A stretch of DNA of 64,000 nucleotides from Lysinibacillus odysseyi 34hs-1 = NBRC 100172 (GCF_001591965.1 NZ_BCVX01000016.1:1-64000); one strand, 5' to 3'; counted from the stretch's first letter, positions 37,543-47,439 are shown. Notes: generated by a model from the letters alone, not told the origin. Numbers and translations: made by a program.

Positions 37543-39681
37543 ATGGGAAGGGGGTTATGTGATTTGAAGAAAACAGAGGAAAAAGGTTTTGTATTCCGCC
37601 ATCTACGGAAATTCCTGCTCGTTAATGCCGTGGGAATCCTTATATTTTTGAATTATGATATGTTCTATCAAGTAATAGGTGAAAACAATATAACGATGTT
37701 GAAAATTATAGTCCAGATATTTATGCTTGTAGCAATCATTTCAGTTGGTATTCAAATATGGTTTTCGACCCGTTTTAATTTAGATATTAAAAATGTACAT
37801 ATGGGTGCACTCTTTTTCACTATTGGTATATTTCAGGTCGTTCATATTATGACCTTGGAAGGGATGCCGAACTATCTTTATTACGATTATGGAAGGTTTT
37901 CCGATTTGTTTGATTTAATGACTCATAACCTTCTGCCTTTAGGGATGATTGTTGTTTTTTCTATTCGTTATCGCTATATTACATTCGCCTACCGAAAAAG
38001 GGTATTTTCAACTTCAATTGTGATTGCCATGCTTTTTGTTATTCTCTGTTTTTGGCAAATTCCTTTTATCCATCAATTATTTGTGCAGTTTAATTTAAAG
38101 GTGATGCTACAGACCTCATCTATTATCGTTCAGTTGGTGCTGATCGCCTTGCTTATATGGAAATTCGAATGGTCGCACAAAAAGAATTTCCTGTTTTTAA
38201 TTGCTACTTCCTATTTTTTAATAGGAAACGGGCTTTTTAGTTTATCGGCGTCGTATACGGATGCGTACTATTTCATGGGAGAGATGAGCCAGGTATGTGC
38301 CTTTGCTACATTGTTTTATGGCATTTACTATGCATCTGTAGAAAGGCCGTATAGGAAGCTCGAGGCCTCGGAAATGCGAATGCAGAAGATGGCTTATTAC
38401 GATGAAGTCACAGGGCTGCCTAATCATCGATATTTGGAAGAAAAACTGGAGGAGGATATGCCAGTTTCAAAGAGTGGACTGACAATTCTATTAATAGAGG
38501 TGGAGCGGCTCGATGCAATTGAAATCTCCTTCGGTCAAAAACATAAAAATGTACTGGTGAAAACAATAGCTGACCGTTTTCAAAGTGTATTGAAGGAAGG
38601 TCAGCTTCTAGTCAAGTTTGCAAAAAATCAATTTATTATTTATGTAAAACAAGACTGCAAGAAAGAAGCGAGACGTATTTGTGAAGCGCTGCGCCAAATC
38701 CTTGAACAACCGATTCAACTGCATCACTACTCCCTTCGTGTAAAACTTTATACAGGAATAGCTGTTTATCCGAATGACGCACAGCGGACAGAACGGTTAA
38801 TTAAGTGTGCACAATATGCTTTAAACAAGGCGAAGACATCAGGACCGGGCCACGTCGCATTCTATACTTCTGAAATTGAACTGAAGAATAGGGAGAGGCT
38901 TCAATTAGAACATGATCTGGAAAAGGCATTAATTAATAATGAGTTGTTTTTAGAATATCAGCCCCAGCTGGAAATAAGGACGAATGAGATTCGTTCGGTG
39001 GAAGCGCTTGTCCGTTGGCAGCATCCGCGTATGGGGAGGATTGCGCCGGATCATTTTATCTCAATTGCTGAAGAAAGCGGCCTTATCATTCCACTTGGGC
39101 TCGCGGTTTTGAAAATGGCATGCCGAGATATGAAAAGATGGGAGGAACTGCATGGCAAGGCTGTAAAAGTAGCGGTGAATTTGTCGCTCAGCCAGCTCTA
39201 TCAAGAGAATTTCTCAGGAGAAGTTAGGAAAATATTAACGGAAACGGGCTGGGAGGCAGCTTATCTACAGCTGGAAATAACGGAAAGTATGACATATGAG
39301 GTAGCTCAAATGATCCCGGTACTGGATGAATTAAAGGCGCTTGGTGTCACGGTTGCCATTGATGATTTTGGAACCGGCTACTCTTCACTCTCTTATTTAA
39401 CAGACTTTCCATTCGATTGCCTAAAAATTGACCGCTCCTTTGTAGATAAAATTGGGATCTCCAAAAAAGGAGAGGCAATTGTAACAACTATTTTGGCGAT
39501 GGCCAAGCACCTAAATGTCAAAGTAGTGGCCGAGGGAATCGAAACGGTGGAACAGTTTATGTACTTAGAAGATGCCGGCTGCGATAAAATCCAAGGTTAT
39601 TATGTCAGCAAACCACTTCCTTTCAATGAGCTAATTGATCGCTATGACGGTTTGCTCGCCCGTGTCTATTCGGTTGTATAA
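37543..39681 (+). CDS. MASE3-like membrane c-di-GMP protein: degenerate GGDEF plus intact EAL
   Basis: A 712-residue protein. About seven N-terminal membrane helices (residues 20-270, MASE3-like), then a diguanylate-cyclase fold (about 280-440) whose GGDEF site reads AKNQF (in LVKFAKNQFIIYV), so it should not make c-di-GMP. The EAL domain (about 450-700) keeps EALVRW, NLSLSQL, EITES, DDFGTGYSS, KIDRSF and AEGIE, so it is probably an active phosphodiesterase. Start: ATG 37543 or TTG 37564, which sits ten bases after AAGGGGG. Confidence 0.88.
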   Translation: MGRGLCDLKKTEEKGFVFRHLRKFLLVNAVGILIFLNYDMFYQVIGENNITMLKIIVQIFMLVAIISVGIQIWFSTRFNLDIKNVHMGALFFTIGIFQVVHIMTLEGMPNYLYYDYGRFSDLFDLMTHNLLPLGMIVVFSIRYRYITFAYRKRVFSTSIVIAMLFVILCFWQIPFIHQLFVQFNLKVMLQTSSIIVQLVLIALLIWKFEWSHKKNFLFLIATSYFLIGNGLFSLSASYTDAYYFMGEMSQVCAFATLFYGIYYASVERPYRKLEASEMRMQKMAYYDEVTGLPNHRYLEEKLEEDMPVSKSGLTILLIEVERLDAIEISFGQKHKNVLVKTIADRFQSVLKEGQLLVKFAKNQFIIYVKQDCKKEARRICEALRQILEQPIQLHHYSLRVKLYTGIAVYPNDAQRTERLIKCAQYALNKAKTSGPGHVAFYTSEIELKNRERLQLEHDLEKALINNELFLEYQPQLEIRTNEIRSVEALVRWQHPRMGRIAPDHFISIAEESGLIIPLGLAVLKMACRDMKRWEELHGKAVKVAVNLSLSQLYQENFSGEVRKILTETGWEAAYLQLEITESMTYEVAQMIPVLDELKALGVTVAIDDFGTGYSSLSYLTDFPFDCLKIDRSFVDKIGISKKGEAIVTTILAMAKHLNVKVVAEGIETVEQFMYLEDAGCDKIQGYYVSKPLPFNELIDRYDGLLARVYSVV

Positions 39682-39698
39682 TATGACAACTGTCATAT
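39681..39698. promoter_or_regulatory. Candidate DesR operator upstream of des
   Basis: ATATGACA-AC-TGTCATAT, a perfect 8-bp inverted repeat overlapping the stop codon of the preceding gene. It falls roughly 57-74 bases before the expected des transcription start, within the -28 to -77 region DesR occupies at B. subtilis des as I recall it. Confidence 0.55.
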
Positions 39699-39719
39699 GA
39701 AAAAAATGATGTTTGCTTC

Positions 39720-39748
39720 TAGTGGTCTTACCACTTTCTTATTATACT
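39720..39748 (+). promoter_or_regulatory. des promoter, activator-dependent type
   Basis: The -10 box TATACT (39743-39748) has only TAGTGG at the -35 position with 17-base spacing. A second small palindrome, AGTGGT-CTT-ACCACT (39721-39735), covers that -35. A poor -35 fits dependence on phosphorylated DesR. Confidence 0.5.
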
Positions 39749-39784
39749 AAGGATAGTAATTAAGCGTAAGAAAGAAGGGATTAG

Positions 39785-40828
39785 ATGGCAACCATCCTCA
39801 CAGATGCAGAAAAAACAAAAAAGTTACGGAAAGATGTAGCGCCATTTGCTAAAGCTGAGAGACGTAAAAGTATTATGCAAATGGTCAATACACTTGCTCC
39901 GTTATTGATAGCATGGGTAGCAGGTTTTTATTTGCTGCAGTTCTCTCCATGGTTGACAGTAGCTTGTAGTGTCGTAGCAGCAGGTTTTGTTGTACGGACA
40001 TTTATCATTTTTCATGATTGTACACATGGCTCATTTTTCAAAAGTAAAAAGGCGAATGATTACGTAGGGTTTGTGACAGGTGTACTGACGTCCTTCCCGT
40101 ATGAAAAATGGAAGCGTGAACATACAATCCATCATGCAACAAGCTCGAACTTGGACAAGCGGGGCATTGGTGACATTGATATGCTGACAATTGACGAATA
40201 TATGGAAAAGTCGAAACTGGGACGCTTCGGTTACCGTCTTTACCGAAATCCTTTGGTAATGTTCGGGCTTGGACCAATCTATATGGTTCTTATACTGAAT
40301 CGCTTTAACCGCAGTGATGCGAAAAAAAAGGAACGGATCAATACGCATCTAACAACATTAACGATGGTAGCTGTTTTGGGCTCCCTTGTTTGGCTTACAA
40401 GCTGGCAGGCCGTACTGCTCGTGTATGGTGTAACGTTGTTTATCGCCGGGGCGTTAGGTATTTGGCTTTTCTATATCCAACATACGTATGAAGACTCCTA
40501 TTTTGAATATAATGAAGAATGGGATTATGTAAAGGCGGCTGTTGAGGGCAGCTCCTACTATAAGCTGCCGAAGCTGCTGCAATGGATTACAGGGAATATT
40601 GGCTTCCACCATGTGCATCACTTATCTCCACGTGTACCTAATTATCATTTAGAGGCAGTACATGAGTCGGTCACGCCTTTGCAGAAAGCAACAACGATTA
40701 CGTTAACAACGAGTTTAGAATCAGTTCGCTATAAGCTGTACGATCCAGAACAAAAGAAATTTGTTACGTTTAAGGAGGCAGAGGAAATCATCGTGAAACG
40801 TTCACGTCGTTCCTCCAAAGCCGCATAA
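39785..40828 (+). CDS. des: Membrane fatty acid desaturase (delta-5 type)
   Basis: A 347-residue integral membrane di-iron desaturase. The three histidine boxes are HDCTHGSF, HTIHHA and FHHVHHLS, and four membrane helices surround them. In B. subtilis this enzyme adds a cis double bond to phospholipid acyl chains after cold shock to restore fluidity. GAAGGGA precedes ATG. The thermosensor pair desK-desR lies directly downstream, as in B. subtilis. Confidence 0.95.
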   Translation: MATILTDAEKTKKLRKDVAPFAKAERRKSIMQMVNTLAPLLIAWVAGFYLLQFSPWLTVACSVVAAGFVVRTFIIFHDCTHGSFFKSKKANDYVGFVTGVLTSFPYEKWKREHTIHHATSSNLDKRGIGDIDMLTIDEYMEKSKLGRFGYRLYRNPLVMFGLGPIYMVLILNRFNRSDAKKKERINTHLTTLTMVAVLGSLVWLTSWQAVLLVYGVTLFIAGALGIWLFYIQHTYEDSYFEYNEEWDYVKAAVEGSSYYKLPKLLQWITGNIGFHHVHHLSPRVPNYHLEAVHESVTPLQKATTITLTTSLESVRYKLYDPEQKKFVTFKEAEEIIVKRSRRSSKAA

Positions 40829-40833
40829 CAGGG

Positions 40834-40902
40834 AAAAACGCAGCTGACGATAAGAAGCGCGGGCAAAGTTGGAGAAGTCAACCTTGTCTGCGTTTTTGTT
40901 TT
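40834..40902 (+). terminator. Terminator between des and desK
   Basis: AAAAACGCAG pairs with CTGCGTTTTT across a long loop holding an inner AAAGTTG/CAACCTT hairpin, then TGTTTTT. A -10 like TATAAT at 40976-40981 may start desK transcription. Confidence 0.7.
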
Positions 40903-41005
40903 TCAAAGAAACATACTATCATTATGGCTGGCATGATAGGCGAGAGGCTTGATGTTTTGATGTCCTTCCTTTTGCTATAATAGAAGAAAAAGAAATGAGG
41001 ATTTT

Positions 41006-42139
41006 ATGCAAAGCTGGTACAGTATTATCCCTAAAAGTCCATGGCTGAGTATTTATATATGGGTTATCTTTTGCATTATGCCATTCTTTTTCATTGTACG
41101 TGAGTTCAGTCCACTTTACGTCGGCGTTGGCATTATCATGATTTTGCTTTATTTTTTATGCCATAAGTTTTCGTTCCAGGCAAAGACAGGCCTGGTGTAT
41201 ATGTGGATTAGCTTTCAAATGGTATTGAATATTGCGATGACATTAATGTTTGGCTATATATACTTATCTTTATTTACAGCGTTCTTTATCGGGAATATCC
41301 GGCAGACAGTCGGCTTTTATATTATGTATGGCCTTCATATCGGGTTTACCGTACTTTCCATCGTAGCCGGTTATTTCATCTTTCTGGATATGTTCCTTAC
41401 GCAGACACCGTTTATCATTATTGCGGTAATTGGTGTCGTACTTTTACCGTTTACACTTTTTACGCGGAATAAACGAGAGAATTTAGAAAGCGAGCTGGAA
41501 ACGGCAAAGGATCGCATTTCAGAATTGACGATTCATGAAGAGCGCCAACGTATTGCCCGTGACCTCCATGATACGCTTGGTCAAAAGCTGTCAATGATTG
41601 GTTTAAAGAGCGATTTAGCTGCACGATTAATCGAGAAAAACCCGCAGCAGGCCATCAGTGAAATTAAAGATATACGGCAGACGGCAAGCAGTGCATTAAA
41701 AGAGGTTCGTGAGCTGGTCGCAGATATGCGTGCAGTTAGAATAGAAGAAGAGCTATCGCGAGTAGAGCAGATTTTAAGAGCTGCAGAAATAAAATTTAGG
41801 CTAATAGGAGATCCAAAGTCCATTCAGATGCCTGCGCTTTATGAAAATGTCGTCAGTATGTGTCTGAAGGAGGCCGTAACGAATGTAGTAAAGCATAGCC
41901 GTGCAGCTACTTGTACAGTCACGCTTTTGCAAAATGAAAATGAACTGTCTCTTTCTATTAAAGATGACGGGATTGGCCTGGAGAAAAAATATTCTCCGAC
42001 AGGCAGCGGTTTAAAAGGTATGCAGGAGCGAGTCGAATTTATTAATGGAACGGTGGAGCTGAAAAAAGGACAAGGTACAGAATTAATTGTGCATATTCCA
42101 GTGGCGATTACTCATCAAAAAGGAAGTGAAGAGGCATGA
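41006..42139 (+). CDS. desK: Membrane thermosensor histidine kinase DesK
   Basis: A 377-residue kinase with four to five N-terminal membrane helices (residues 10-150), a linking coiled coil, and a HisKA_3 domain whose phosphoacceptor is in RIARDLHDTLGQKLS (His188, the same position as in B. subtilis DesK). The ATPase domain has EAVTNVVKHS and DDGIGL with GSGLKGMQERV. Ordered membrane lipids at low temperature switch it from phosphatase to kinase. Overlaps desR by four bases. Confidence 0.94.
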   Translation: MQSWYSIIPKSPWLSIYIWVIFCIMPFFFIVREFSPLYVGVGIIMILLYFLCHKFSFQAKTGLVYMWISFQMVLNIAMTLMFGYIYLSLFTAFFIGNIRQTVGFYIMYGLHIGFTVLSIVAGYFIFLDMFLTQTPFIIIAVIGVVLLPFTLFTRNKRENLESELETAKDRISELTIHEERQRIARDLHDTLGQKLSMIGLKSDLAARLIEKNPQQAISEIKDIRQTASSALKEVRELVADMRAVRIEEELSRVEQILRAAEIKFRLIGDPKSIQMPALYENVVSMCLKEAVTNVVKHSRAATCTVTLLQNENELSLSIKDDGIGLEKKYSPTGSGLKGMQERVEFINGTVELKKGQGTELIVHIPVAITHQKGSEEA

Positions 42140-42741
42140 TTCGAATTGTAATAGCGGAAGACCAGGGCATGCTGCTTGGTGCAATGAAGTCGCTGCTAAG
42201 CTTAGAAGATGATATGGAAGTAGTAGGTCTTGCCAAAAATGGCGAAGAAGCAATTGAACAAGTACAGAGTTTGAAACCGGATATTTGTATTATGGATATA
42301 GAGATGCCGGTGAAGACAGGATTAGATGCAGCGGAAGCCTTGAAGGAAGAAGACTGTAAGGTTATTATTTTGACTACCTTTGCACGTCCCGGTTATTTTG
42401 AGCGTGCCCGAAAAGCGGGAGTGCGGGGGTATTTGCTGAAAGACAGCCCGATTGAGGAGCTTGTTCATTCTATCCGCATTATTATGGATGGAAGACGTAT
42501 TTACGCACCTGAGCTGGTGGACTTTGTTTACGAGGATGATAGCGAAAATCCTCTGACTGAACGGGAAAGCCAAGTGCTGGAGCTGGTATCGGAAGGCAAA
42601 ACAACGAAGGAAATCGCTGCCGAGCTATATTTATCAGCCGGGACAGTCCGCAATTATATTTCTACTATTTTAGATAAATTAGGGGTAGGTAACCGGATTG
42701 AAGCGATACAGCGCTTTAAGGAAAAAGGATGGAATAAGTAA
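42136..42741 (+). CDS. desR: Response regulator DesR (NarL/FixJ family)
   Basis: A 201-residue regulator. The receiver domain has the phosphorylated Asp54 in IMDIEMPVKTG and the switch residues TTFARPGY; the C-terminal LuxR-type helix-turn-helix is LTERESQVLELVSEGKTTKEI. Phosphorylated DesR activates des. ATG overlaps the desK stop. Confidence 0.94.
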   Translation: MIRIVIAEDQGMLLGAMKSLLSLEDDMEVVGLAKNGEEAIEQVQSLKPDICIMDIEMPVKTGLDAAEALKEEDCKVIILTTFARPGYFERARKAGVRGYLLKDSPIEELVHSIRIIMDGRRIYAPELVDFVYEDDSENPLTERESQVLELVSEGKTTKEIAAELYLSAGTVRNYISTILDKLGVGNRIEAIQRFKEKGWNK

Positions 42742-42820
42742 AGAGGCGGAGAGATTCTCATTAAGTTTCATCCCTTTGCGACAGATATATTATCTATATT
42801 AGTACGTGTATAGCTTATAA

Positions 42821-42852
42821 CTCGGCAGGGAAGAGAAAGCTCTCCCTGCCGA
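42821..42852. terminator. Strong hairpin after desR, no T-run
   Basis: CTCGGCAGGGA pairs perfectly with TCCCTGCCGAG around ten bases. Neither strand has a T-run after it, so it may protect the RNA end rather than terminate. Confidence 0.5.
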
Positions 42853-42910
42853 GTCGGAATTTGCGTTATGGAGATGTTTTGAAATTCCTATAGTGTAGAT
42901 CTCTCCAAAA

Positions 42911-43882
42911 CTACTTATTTTTCTTTGTTATTCGACCGAGAATAAAGGCTCCGGCAGCCACTGCAATCATCGTATTTGTCTTCTTATTAAATACTTGTTT
43001 TGTTACAAGGTTAATATTTTGCGGGCGTTCTGCCAGACGGCGCATATAGTAGCCGTACCAGTCCTTCCCGAACGGAACATACGTGCAAAACTTGTATTCC
43101 TTTGCAAGCTCCTTCTGCAGATCGCTCCGGAAGCCGTAAAGCATCTGAAACTCAAACTTCTCATGGGAAATATTATGATCCGCAGCAAAGCGCTTAATGT
43201 GGTTGATAATATTATGATCGTGTGTAGCGACGGACGTAAACTTGCCATGCAGTAAATGGTATTCAATTAGCTCTAAAAAGTTAATATCGATATCCAGCTT
43301 ATCTTGATAGGCTACCTCTTCCGATTCCTGGTAGGCTCCTTTTACAATACGGAGACGGTAATCTGCGAATTTTTCAATATCCTCCTTTGACCGAAGAAGA
43401 TAAGCTTGTATGACGGTACCGACATTATCAAAAACCTTGTTCAGCTCCTCCAGCATATCAAGTGTCGGCTGAAGCCGTGGGTAGTCTTCCATATCTAAAT
43501 TAACAAAAATGCCATAGTCGGAAGCATACTCTACAATTTCCCGTAAATTGTCATAGCAAAAATCAATATCAATATCCAATCCTACTTGGGAAGGCTTTAC
43601 TGAAATGTGGGCATTCAGCTGATGTGCATGAATTGCATCAATCACTTTCAAAATATCCTCTTTTGCCCTCGAAGCGATCGCTTCGTCATATACGAATTCC
43701 CCAAGATGGTCAATCGTAGCTTCTATGCCGGCCGCATTCAGCTTTTTTACATTGCCTATCATTTCCTCCAGGTTAGTACCAGCAATAACGCTCTGTGCAC
43801 CAAGTCTCAAGCCATATTTTTGCGCAGCTGTATTCATCATTTCATTCTTCGATAAAGTAAGTAATATATCGCGTAATGCCAT
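42911..43882 (-). CDS. Proline dehydrogenase (PRODH)
   Basis: A 323-residue monofunctional FAD enzyme that oxidises proline to pyrroline-5-carboxylate. Family blocks: AGTNLEEMIGNVKKLNAAGI, DHLGEFV, ISVKPSQVGLDID, RIVKGAYQESEEV with the FAD-binding Lys, VATHDHNII and QMLYGFRSDLQKEL. I start it at ATG 43882 (GAGGGA upstream), giving the MALRDILLTLSKNE N-terminus; the frame continues upstream without a start signal. No P5C dehydrogenase is adjacent. Confidence 0.93.
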   Translation of the reverse strand: MALRDILLTLSKNEMMNTAAQKYGLRLGAQSVIAGTNLEEMIGNVKKLNAAGIEATIDHLGEFVYDEAIASRAKEDILKVIDAIHAHQLNAHISVKPSQVGLDIDIDFCYDNLREIVEYASDYGIFVNLDMEDYPRLQPTLDMLEELNKVFDNVGTVIQAYLLRSKEDIEKFADYRLRIVKGAYQESEEVAYQDKLDIDINFLELIEYHLLHGKFTSVATHDHNIINHIKRFAADHNISHEKFEFQMLYGFRSDLQKELAKEYKFCTYVPFGKDWYGYYMRRLAERPQNINLVTKQVFNKKTNTMIAVAAGAFILGRITKKNK

Positions 43883-43950
43883 CTGCAATCCCTCGCTTTC
43901 TTTCCATAAATTATAACATAAGGAGGTTTTCTCTTCCTTTTCAGCCTCTA

Positions 43951-44709
43951 TCATTTTCTCAAAACAGCAATGCGCTGCATCCGTTCGTTAAACAGTGTCG
44001 GGTAGACAAGGAATCCTAGAATAACGCTGGCTAAGGTAGCGCATGTAAGCAGCGCGAAAATAATAAGGATTTGAAATTGAACAGCTTGAATAGGATCAGC
44101 GCCGCCGATAATCTGGCCGCTCATCATACCGGGAAGCTGCACAAGTCCGATTGTCTTTTGAGCCTCGATTGTGGGGATCATACTTGCTTTAATAGCGCTC
44201 ATTAAATGCCGGTGAACAGCCTGTTTCGGTGTCCCCCCTAAAGAGAGGATCAGCTCGATTTCATTTTCGTTCGCTTCCAGCTCGGCGCGGAATCGGTTTA
44301 AGAATAATACGGAGAGCACCATGGCATTTCCGATCATCATTCCGCTGATGGGGATAATATACTGGGCAGTTGCAGGGACGATCCCGAGCCCAAGCAGCAC
44401 TCCTTGTGTGACAAGCTCAACGGTAAGCAATGTAATAGCAATTTTCCATGTTATACCGGGAATGCCGACCCCTTTTTTGCGCGCATTCAATGTAGCTACA
44501 GTAATCATTAGTAAAATCATCAGCAGGATATAGACGTAGTTATCCGTTCCGAAAATGAAATGAAGAACATATCCAATAGCTAAAAGCTGTATAACAGAAC
44601 GAACCGTCGCAATCGTAATATCTTTTTCAAGACTGAGTTTTAATGACTTAGATAGAAGAAACGGAATAAAAATAAAAATTAATGTAAGAGAAAGTGTGCC
44701 GTATGTCAT
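43951..44709 (-). CDS. fetB: ABC transporter permease, FetB/UPF0014 family
   Basis: A 252-residue membrane protein with about seven helices. AQYIIPISGMMIGNAM, the cytoplasmic coupling segment LSLGGTPKQAVHRHLMSAIKASMIPTI and GLVQLPGMMSGQIIGGADP are the UPF0014 hallmarks. In E. coli FetAB is reported to export iron and protect from oxidative stress. Overlaps the ATPase gene by four bases. Confidence 0.88.
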   Translation of the reverse strand: MTYGTLSLTLIFIFIPFLLSKSLKLSLEKDITIATVRSVIQLLAIGYVLHFIFGTDNYVYILLMILLMITVATLNARKKGVGIPGITWKIAITLLTVELVTQGVLLGLGIVPATAQYIIPISGMMIGNAMVLSVLFLNRFRAELEANENEIELILSLGGTPKQAVHRHLMSAIKASMIPTIEAQKTIGLVQLPGMMSGQIIGGADPIQAVQFQILIIFALLTCATLASVILGFLVYPTLFNERMQRIAVLRK

Positions 44710-45431
44710 TGGGCACCTCCATTCAAGAACTGCTGGACAGCTGGAATTTCGGAGTTTTCTAAAATGGATGCATTACCCGATGCAAGAAGCTTGCCATTTT
44801 GTAGAATCCATGTAAAATCGCTTACCCTTCGTGCCTGCTGCAAGTTGTGGGTAATCCAAATAATTGTCACACCGTATTTTCGATTGATTTTTAAAATAAG
44901 CTCTTCTATTTCCTTTGCTGATGAAGGATCGAGGGCTGAAGTAATTTCATCCAGCAATAAAATATCCGATTGGTTAATCAGTGTGCGGGCGATAGATAGC
45001 CTCTGTTTTTGTCCGCCGGATAGTTCTTCTGCTTCGCGATGTAAAAAAGAGCTATCCAGCTGCACGTTCTCCAAGACGGCTGCTGCCTCTTCCTCTGTAA
45101 GCTGCTTACCCTGCAGCGTACGCGGTAACGCTAGGTTCTCGTGTACAGAACAACGAAGAATAGGAGCACTCTGCAAAGCGATACCGACTTTTCGCCGTAA
45201 GCTTGTCGGCTCGTATTCTTCTATTGGTTGTCGATCAATCAGAATATCACCGCTTGAAGGAGCGAGCAGCCCGTTGCATATTTTAAGCAGCGTGGTTTTT
45301 CCAGCACCGGAAGGACCAACAAGAGTAGTTATTTTTCCTTTATAAAAAACTCCATTGAGATTGTGCAAAATAGTACGGTCTTTTGCAGTAAAGCAAAGAT
45401 CATGTATGGCGATTGCAGGTTCAAGGTTCAC
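44706..45431 (-). CDS. fetA: ABC transporter ATPase, FetA-like
   Basis: A 241-residue ATPase. Walker A VGPSGAGKTTLLK, signature LSGGQKQRLSIARTL, Walker B ILLLDEITSALD and the switch ITHNLQQ are intact. It pairs with the FetB permease encoded next. Substrate (iron or other metal) inferred from the permease family. Confidence 0.88.
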   Translation of the reverse strand: MNLEPAIAIHDLCFTAKDRTILHNLNGVFYKGKITTLVGPSGAGKTTLLKICNGLLAPSSGDILIDRQPIEEYEPTSLRRKVGIALQSAPILRCSVHENLALPRTLQGKQLTEEEAAAVLENVQLDSSFLHREAEELSGGQKQRLSIARTLINQSDILLLDEITSALDPSSAKEIEELILKINRKYGVTIIWITHNLQQARRVSDFTWILQNGKLLASGNASILENSEIPAVQQFLNGGAQ

Positions 45432-45896
45432 TATCTATTCTCCTTAAGTTTTTTCAGCCTGTTCGGCCGCTTTATCAATATATAATTTCAATTATAACGT
45501 AAAAAAAGTGAAGGCAAAGCGTAAGACGGGACTGTCTCTGCATTTGAAAATCAAAGAGATGAATGAGCTTCCTTTCGTAAAGATGAATGCTTCTATTTTC
45601 TTCATAACTAATAATTTGGTATGTTACTTTTTTTGACAATATAAATGGCTTTTTTTATTTGATTATTTTATAATGTAATAAAACCTAACATTAATAAATG
45701 CTTATTTTGAAAATGATCATAATCCTTCATTTCTATAAGTAGTAGGTGAAAGTTGTTTTAAAAAAAGAAAAGTTGATTTTATGGAAGTTATAAAGAGGCG
45801 AGAATGAAGCAGACTCTCTTTTAAAATAAAAGGAGGGAAGGGAGAATTCATGTAATAAAAGCTTACAATTTAAAATAGCTGAGCGCGAAGCATGCC
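45432..45896. other. Long AT-rich gap between fetA and pncB
   Basis: About 500 bases without a plausible gene. A TATAAT sits at 45669-45674, a hairpin-like AAGAG/CTCTT near 45793-45821, and a strong ribosome site AAAGGAGGGAAGGGAG directly before ATGTAA (45850-45855), a start codon followed at once by stop. TGAAAATGATCATAA near 45709 is a weak Fur-box resemblance. Nothing here is firm. Confidence 0.4.
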
Positions 45897-45924
45897 TTGT
45901 CACCGACTAAATAGTGTATACTAT
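45897..45924 (+). promoter_or_regulatory. pncB promoter with overlapping palindrome
   Basis: TTGTCA (45897-45902), 16 bases, TACTAT (45919-45924). The palindrome ATAGT-GTAT-ACTAT (45911-45924) overlaps the -10 box and could be an operator. Confidence 0.5.
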
Positions 45925-45956
45925 GACTAATTATGTTTCGGAAGAAGGGACTTTTG

Positions 45957-47426
45957 ATGAGAGCAAAATTTGAAGATGATAGCTTAACACTCCACACAGA
46001 TCTTTACCAAATTAATATGGCGGAAAGCTATTGGGCGGATGGTATCCATAATCGGAAAGCTATATTTGAGCTGTACTTCCGCAAGCTGCCATTTGGAAAT
46101 GGCTATGCAATATTTGCAGGGCTTGAGCGCATGCTGAATTACTTAAAAAATTTCCAATTTACAGAATCCGATTTAGCCTATTTACAGGATGAGCTTGGAT
46201 ATAAGGAGGATTTCCTATCCTATTTAAAAGATGTTCGTTTTACAGGCTCTGTGTATTCAATGGCAGAAGGAGAATTGGTATTTGCCAATGAGCCGATCGT
46301 GCGTATTGAGGCACCGCTTGTAGAAGCTCAATTGGTGGAAACAGCACTGCTGAATATTGTAAATTTCCAAACGCTGATTGCTACAAAAGCGAGTCGTATT
46401 AAACAGGTCGTAAAAGATGAAGTGGCTATGGAGTTCGGTACGCGCCGGGCACAGGAGATGGATGCGGCACTTTGGGGAGCGCGTGCAGCTGTAATCGGCG
46501 GTTTCGAATCCACTTCAAATGTTCGTGCTGGGAAAATGTTTGGCATCCCTGTATCAGGCACACATGCTCATGCGCTTGTGCAGGCCTATAAAAGTGATTA
46601 TGAGGCATTCCATTCCTATGCGAAACGTCACCGGGATTGCGTGTTTTTAGTAGATACGTACAATACATTAAAGTCAGGCGTGCCGACAGCTATACAGGTG
46701 GCAAAAGAGCTGGGGGATAAAATCAATTTTATTGGAATTCGCCTGGACAGCGGGGATATTGCCTTCTTATCCAAGGAAGCACGCAAAATGCTGGATGAAG
46801 CCGGCTTCCCGGACGCAAAGATAATTGTTTCGAATGATCTTGATGAATATACTATTTTAAACTTAAAGGCTCAGGGAGCGCGGGTCGACATGTGGGGGAT
46901 CGGTACGAAGCTTATTACAGCCTATGATCAGCCTGCATTAGGGGCGGTTTACAAAATGGTGGCTATTGAGGACGAAAACGGGGTAATGGAGGATACGATC
47001 AAAATTTCAGCAAATGCTGAAAAAGTGACGACTCCCGGATTAAAACATGTGTATCGCATTATTAATAAAACAAATGGCAAATCAGAAGGTGACTACATTG
47101 CAATGGCGGATGAAAATCCTCAGGAAGAAGAGCATTTGAAAATGTTCCATCCTGTGCATACATTCGTGTCAAAGTTCGTAACAAACTTTGAAGCAAAGAA
47201 TCTTCATATAGAAGTTATCAAGGATGGGCAGATTGTTTATGAAAACCCATCTTTAATGGAGATGCGCCAATATGCACATGAAAACTTAAATCTGCTGTGG
47301 GATGAGTATAAGCGTGCAATGAATCCGGAAGAGTACCCTGTTGACTTGAGCCAAAAATGTTGGGACAACAAAATGCGCAATATTCAAGAAGTGCGTGAAA
47401 TGGTACAAGCGATCGAAAATCGGTAA
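45957..47426 (+). CDS. pncB: Nicotinate phosphoribosyltransferase
   Basis: An 489-residue enzyme that makes nicotinate mononucleotide from nicotinic acid and PRPP in NAD salvage. The N-terminal [50 protein letters not shown] (phosphorylated His) and [19 protein letters not shown] blocks are typical of the Gram-positive long form. GAAGGGA supports ATG 45957. Followed by nadE after 13 bases, a complete two-step salvage unit save for the adenylyltransferase. Confidence 0.95.
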   Translation: MRAKFEDDSLTLHTDLYQINMAESYWADGIHNRKAIFELYFRKLPFGNGYAIFAGLERMLNYLKNFQFTESDLAYLQDELGYKEDFLSYLKDVRFTGSVYSMAEGELVFANEPIVRIEAPLVEAQLVETALLNIVNFQTLIATKASRIKQVVKDEVAMEFGTRRAQEMDAALWGARAAVIGGFESTSNVRAGKMFGIPVSGTHAHALVQAYKSDYEAFHSYAKRHRDCVFLVDTYNTLKSGVPTAIQVAKELGDKINFIGIRLDSGDIAFLSKEARKMLDEAGFPDAKIIVSNDLDEYTILNLKAQGARVDMWGIGTKLITAYDQPALGAVYKMVAIEDENGVMEDTIKISANAEKVTTPGLKHVYRIINKTNGKSEGDYIAMADENPQEEEHLKMFHPVHTFVSKFVTNFEAKNLHIEVIKDGQIVYENPSLMEMRQYAHENLNLLWDEYKRAMNPEEYPVDLSQKCWDNKMRNIQEVREMVQAIENR

Positions 47427-47439
47427 GGAGGACTTCGTT

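Noticed and set aside
45633-45674. TTGACA and TATAAT before pncB as one promoter
   Set aside because: Spacing is 30 bases, too far for a sigma-A promoter.
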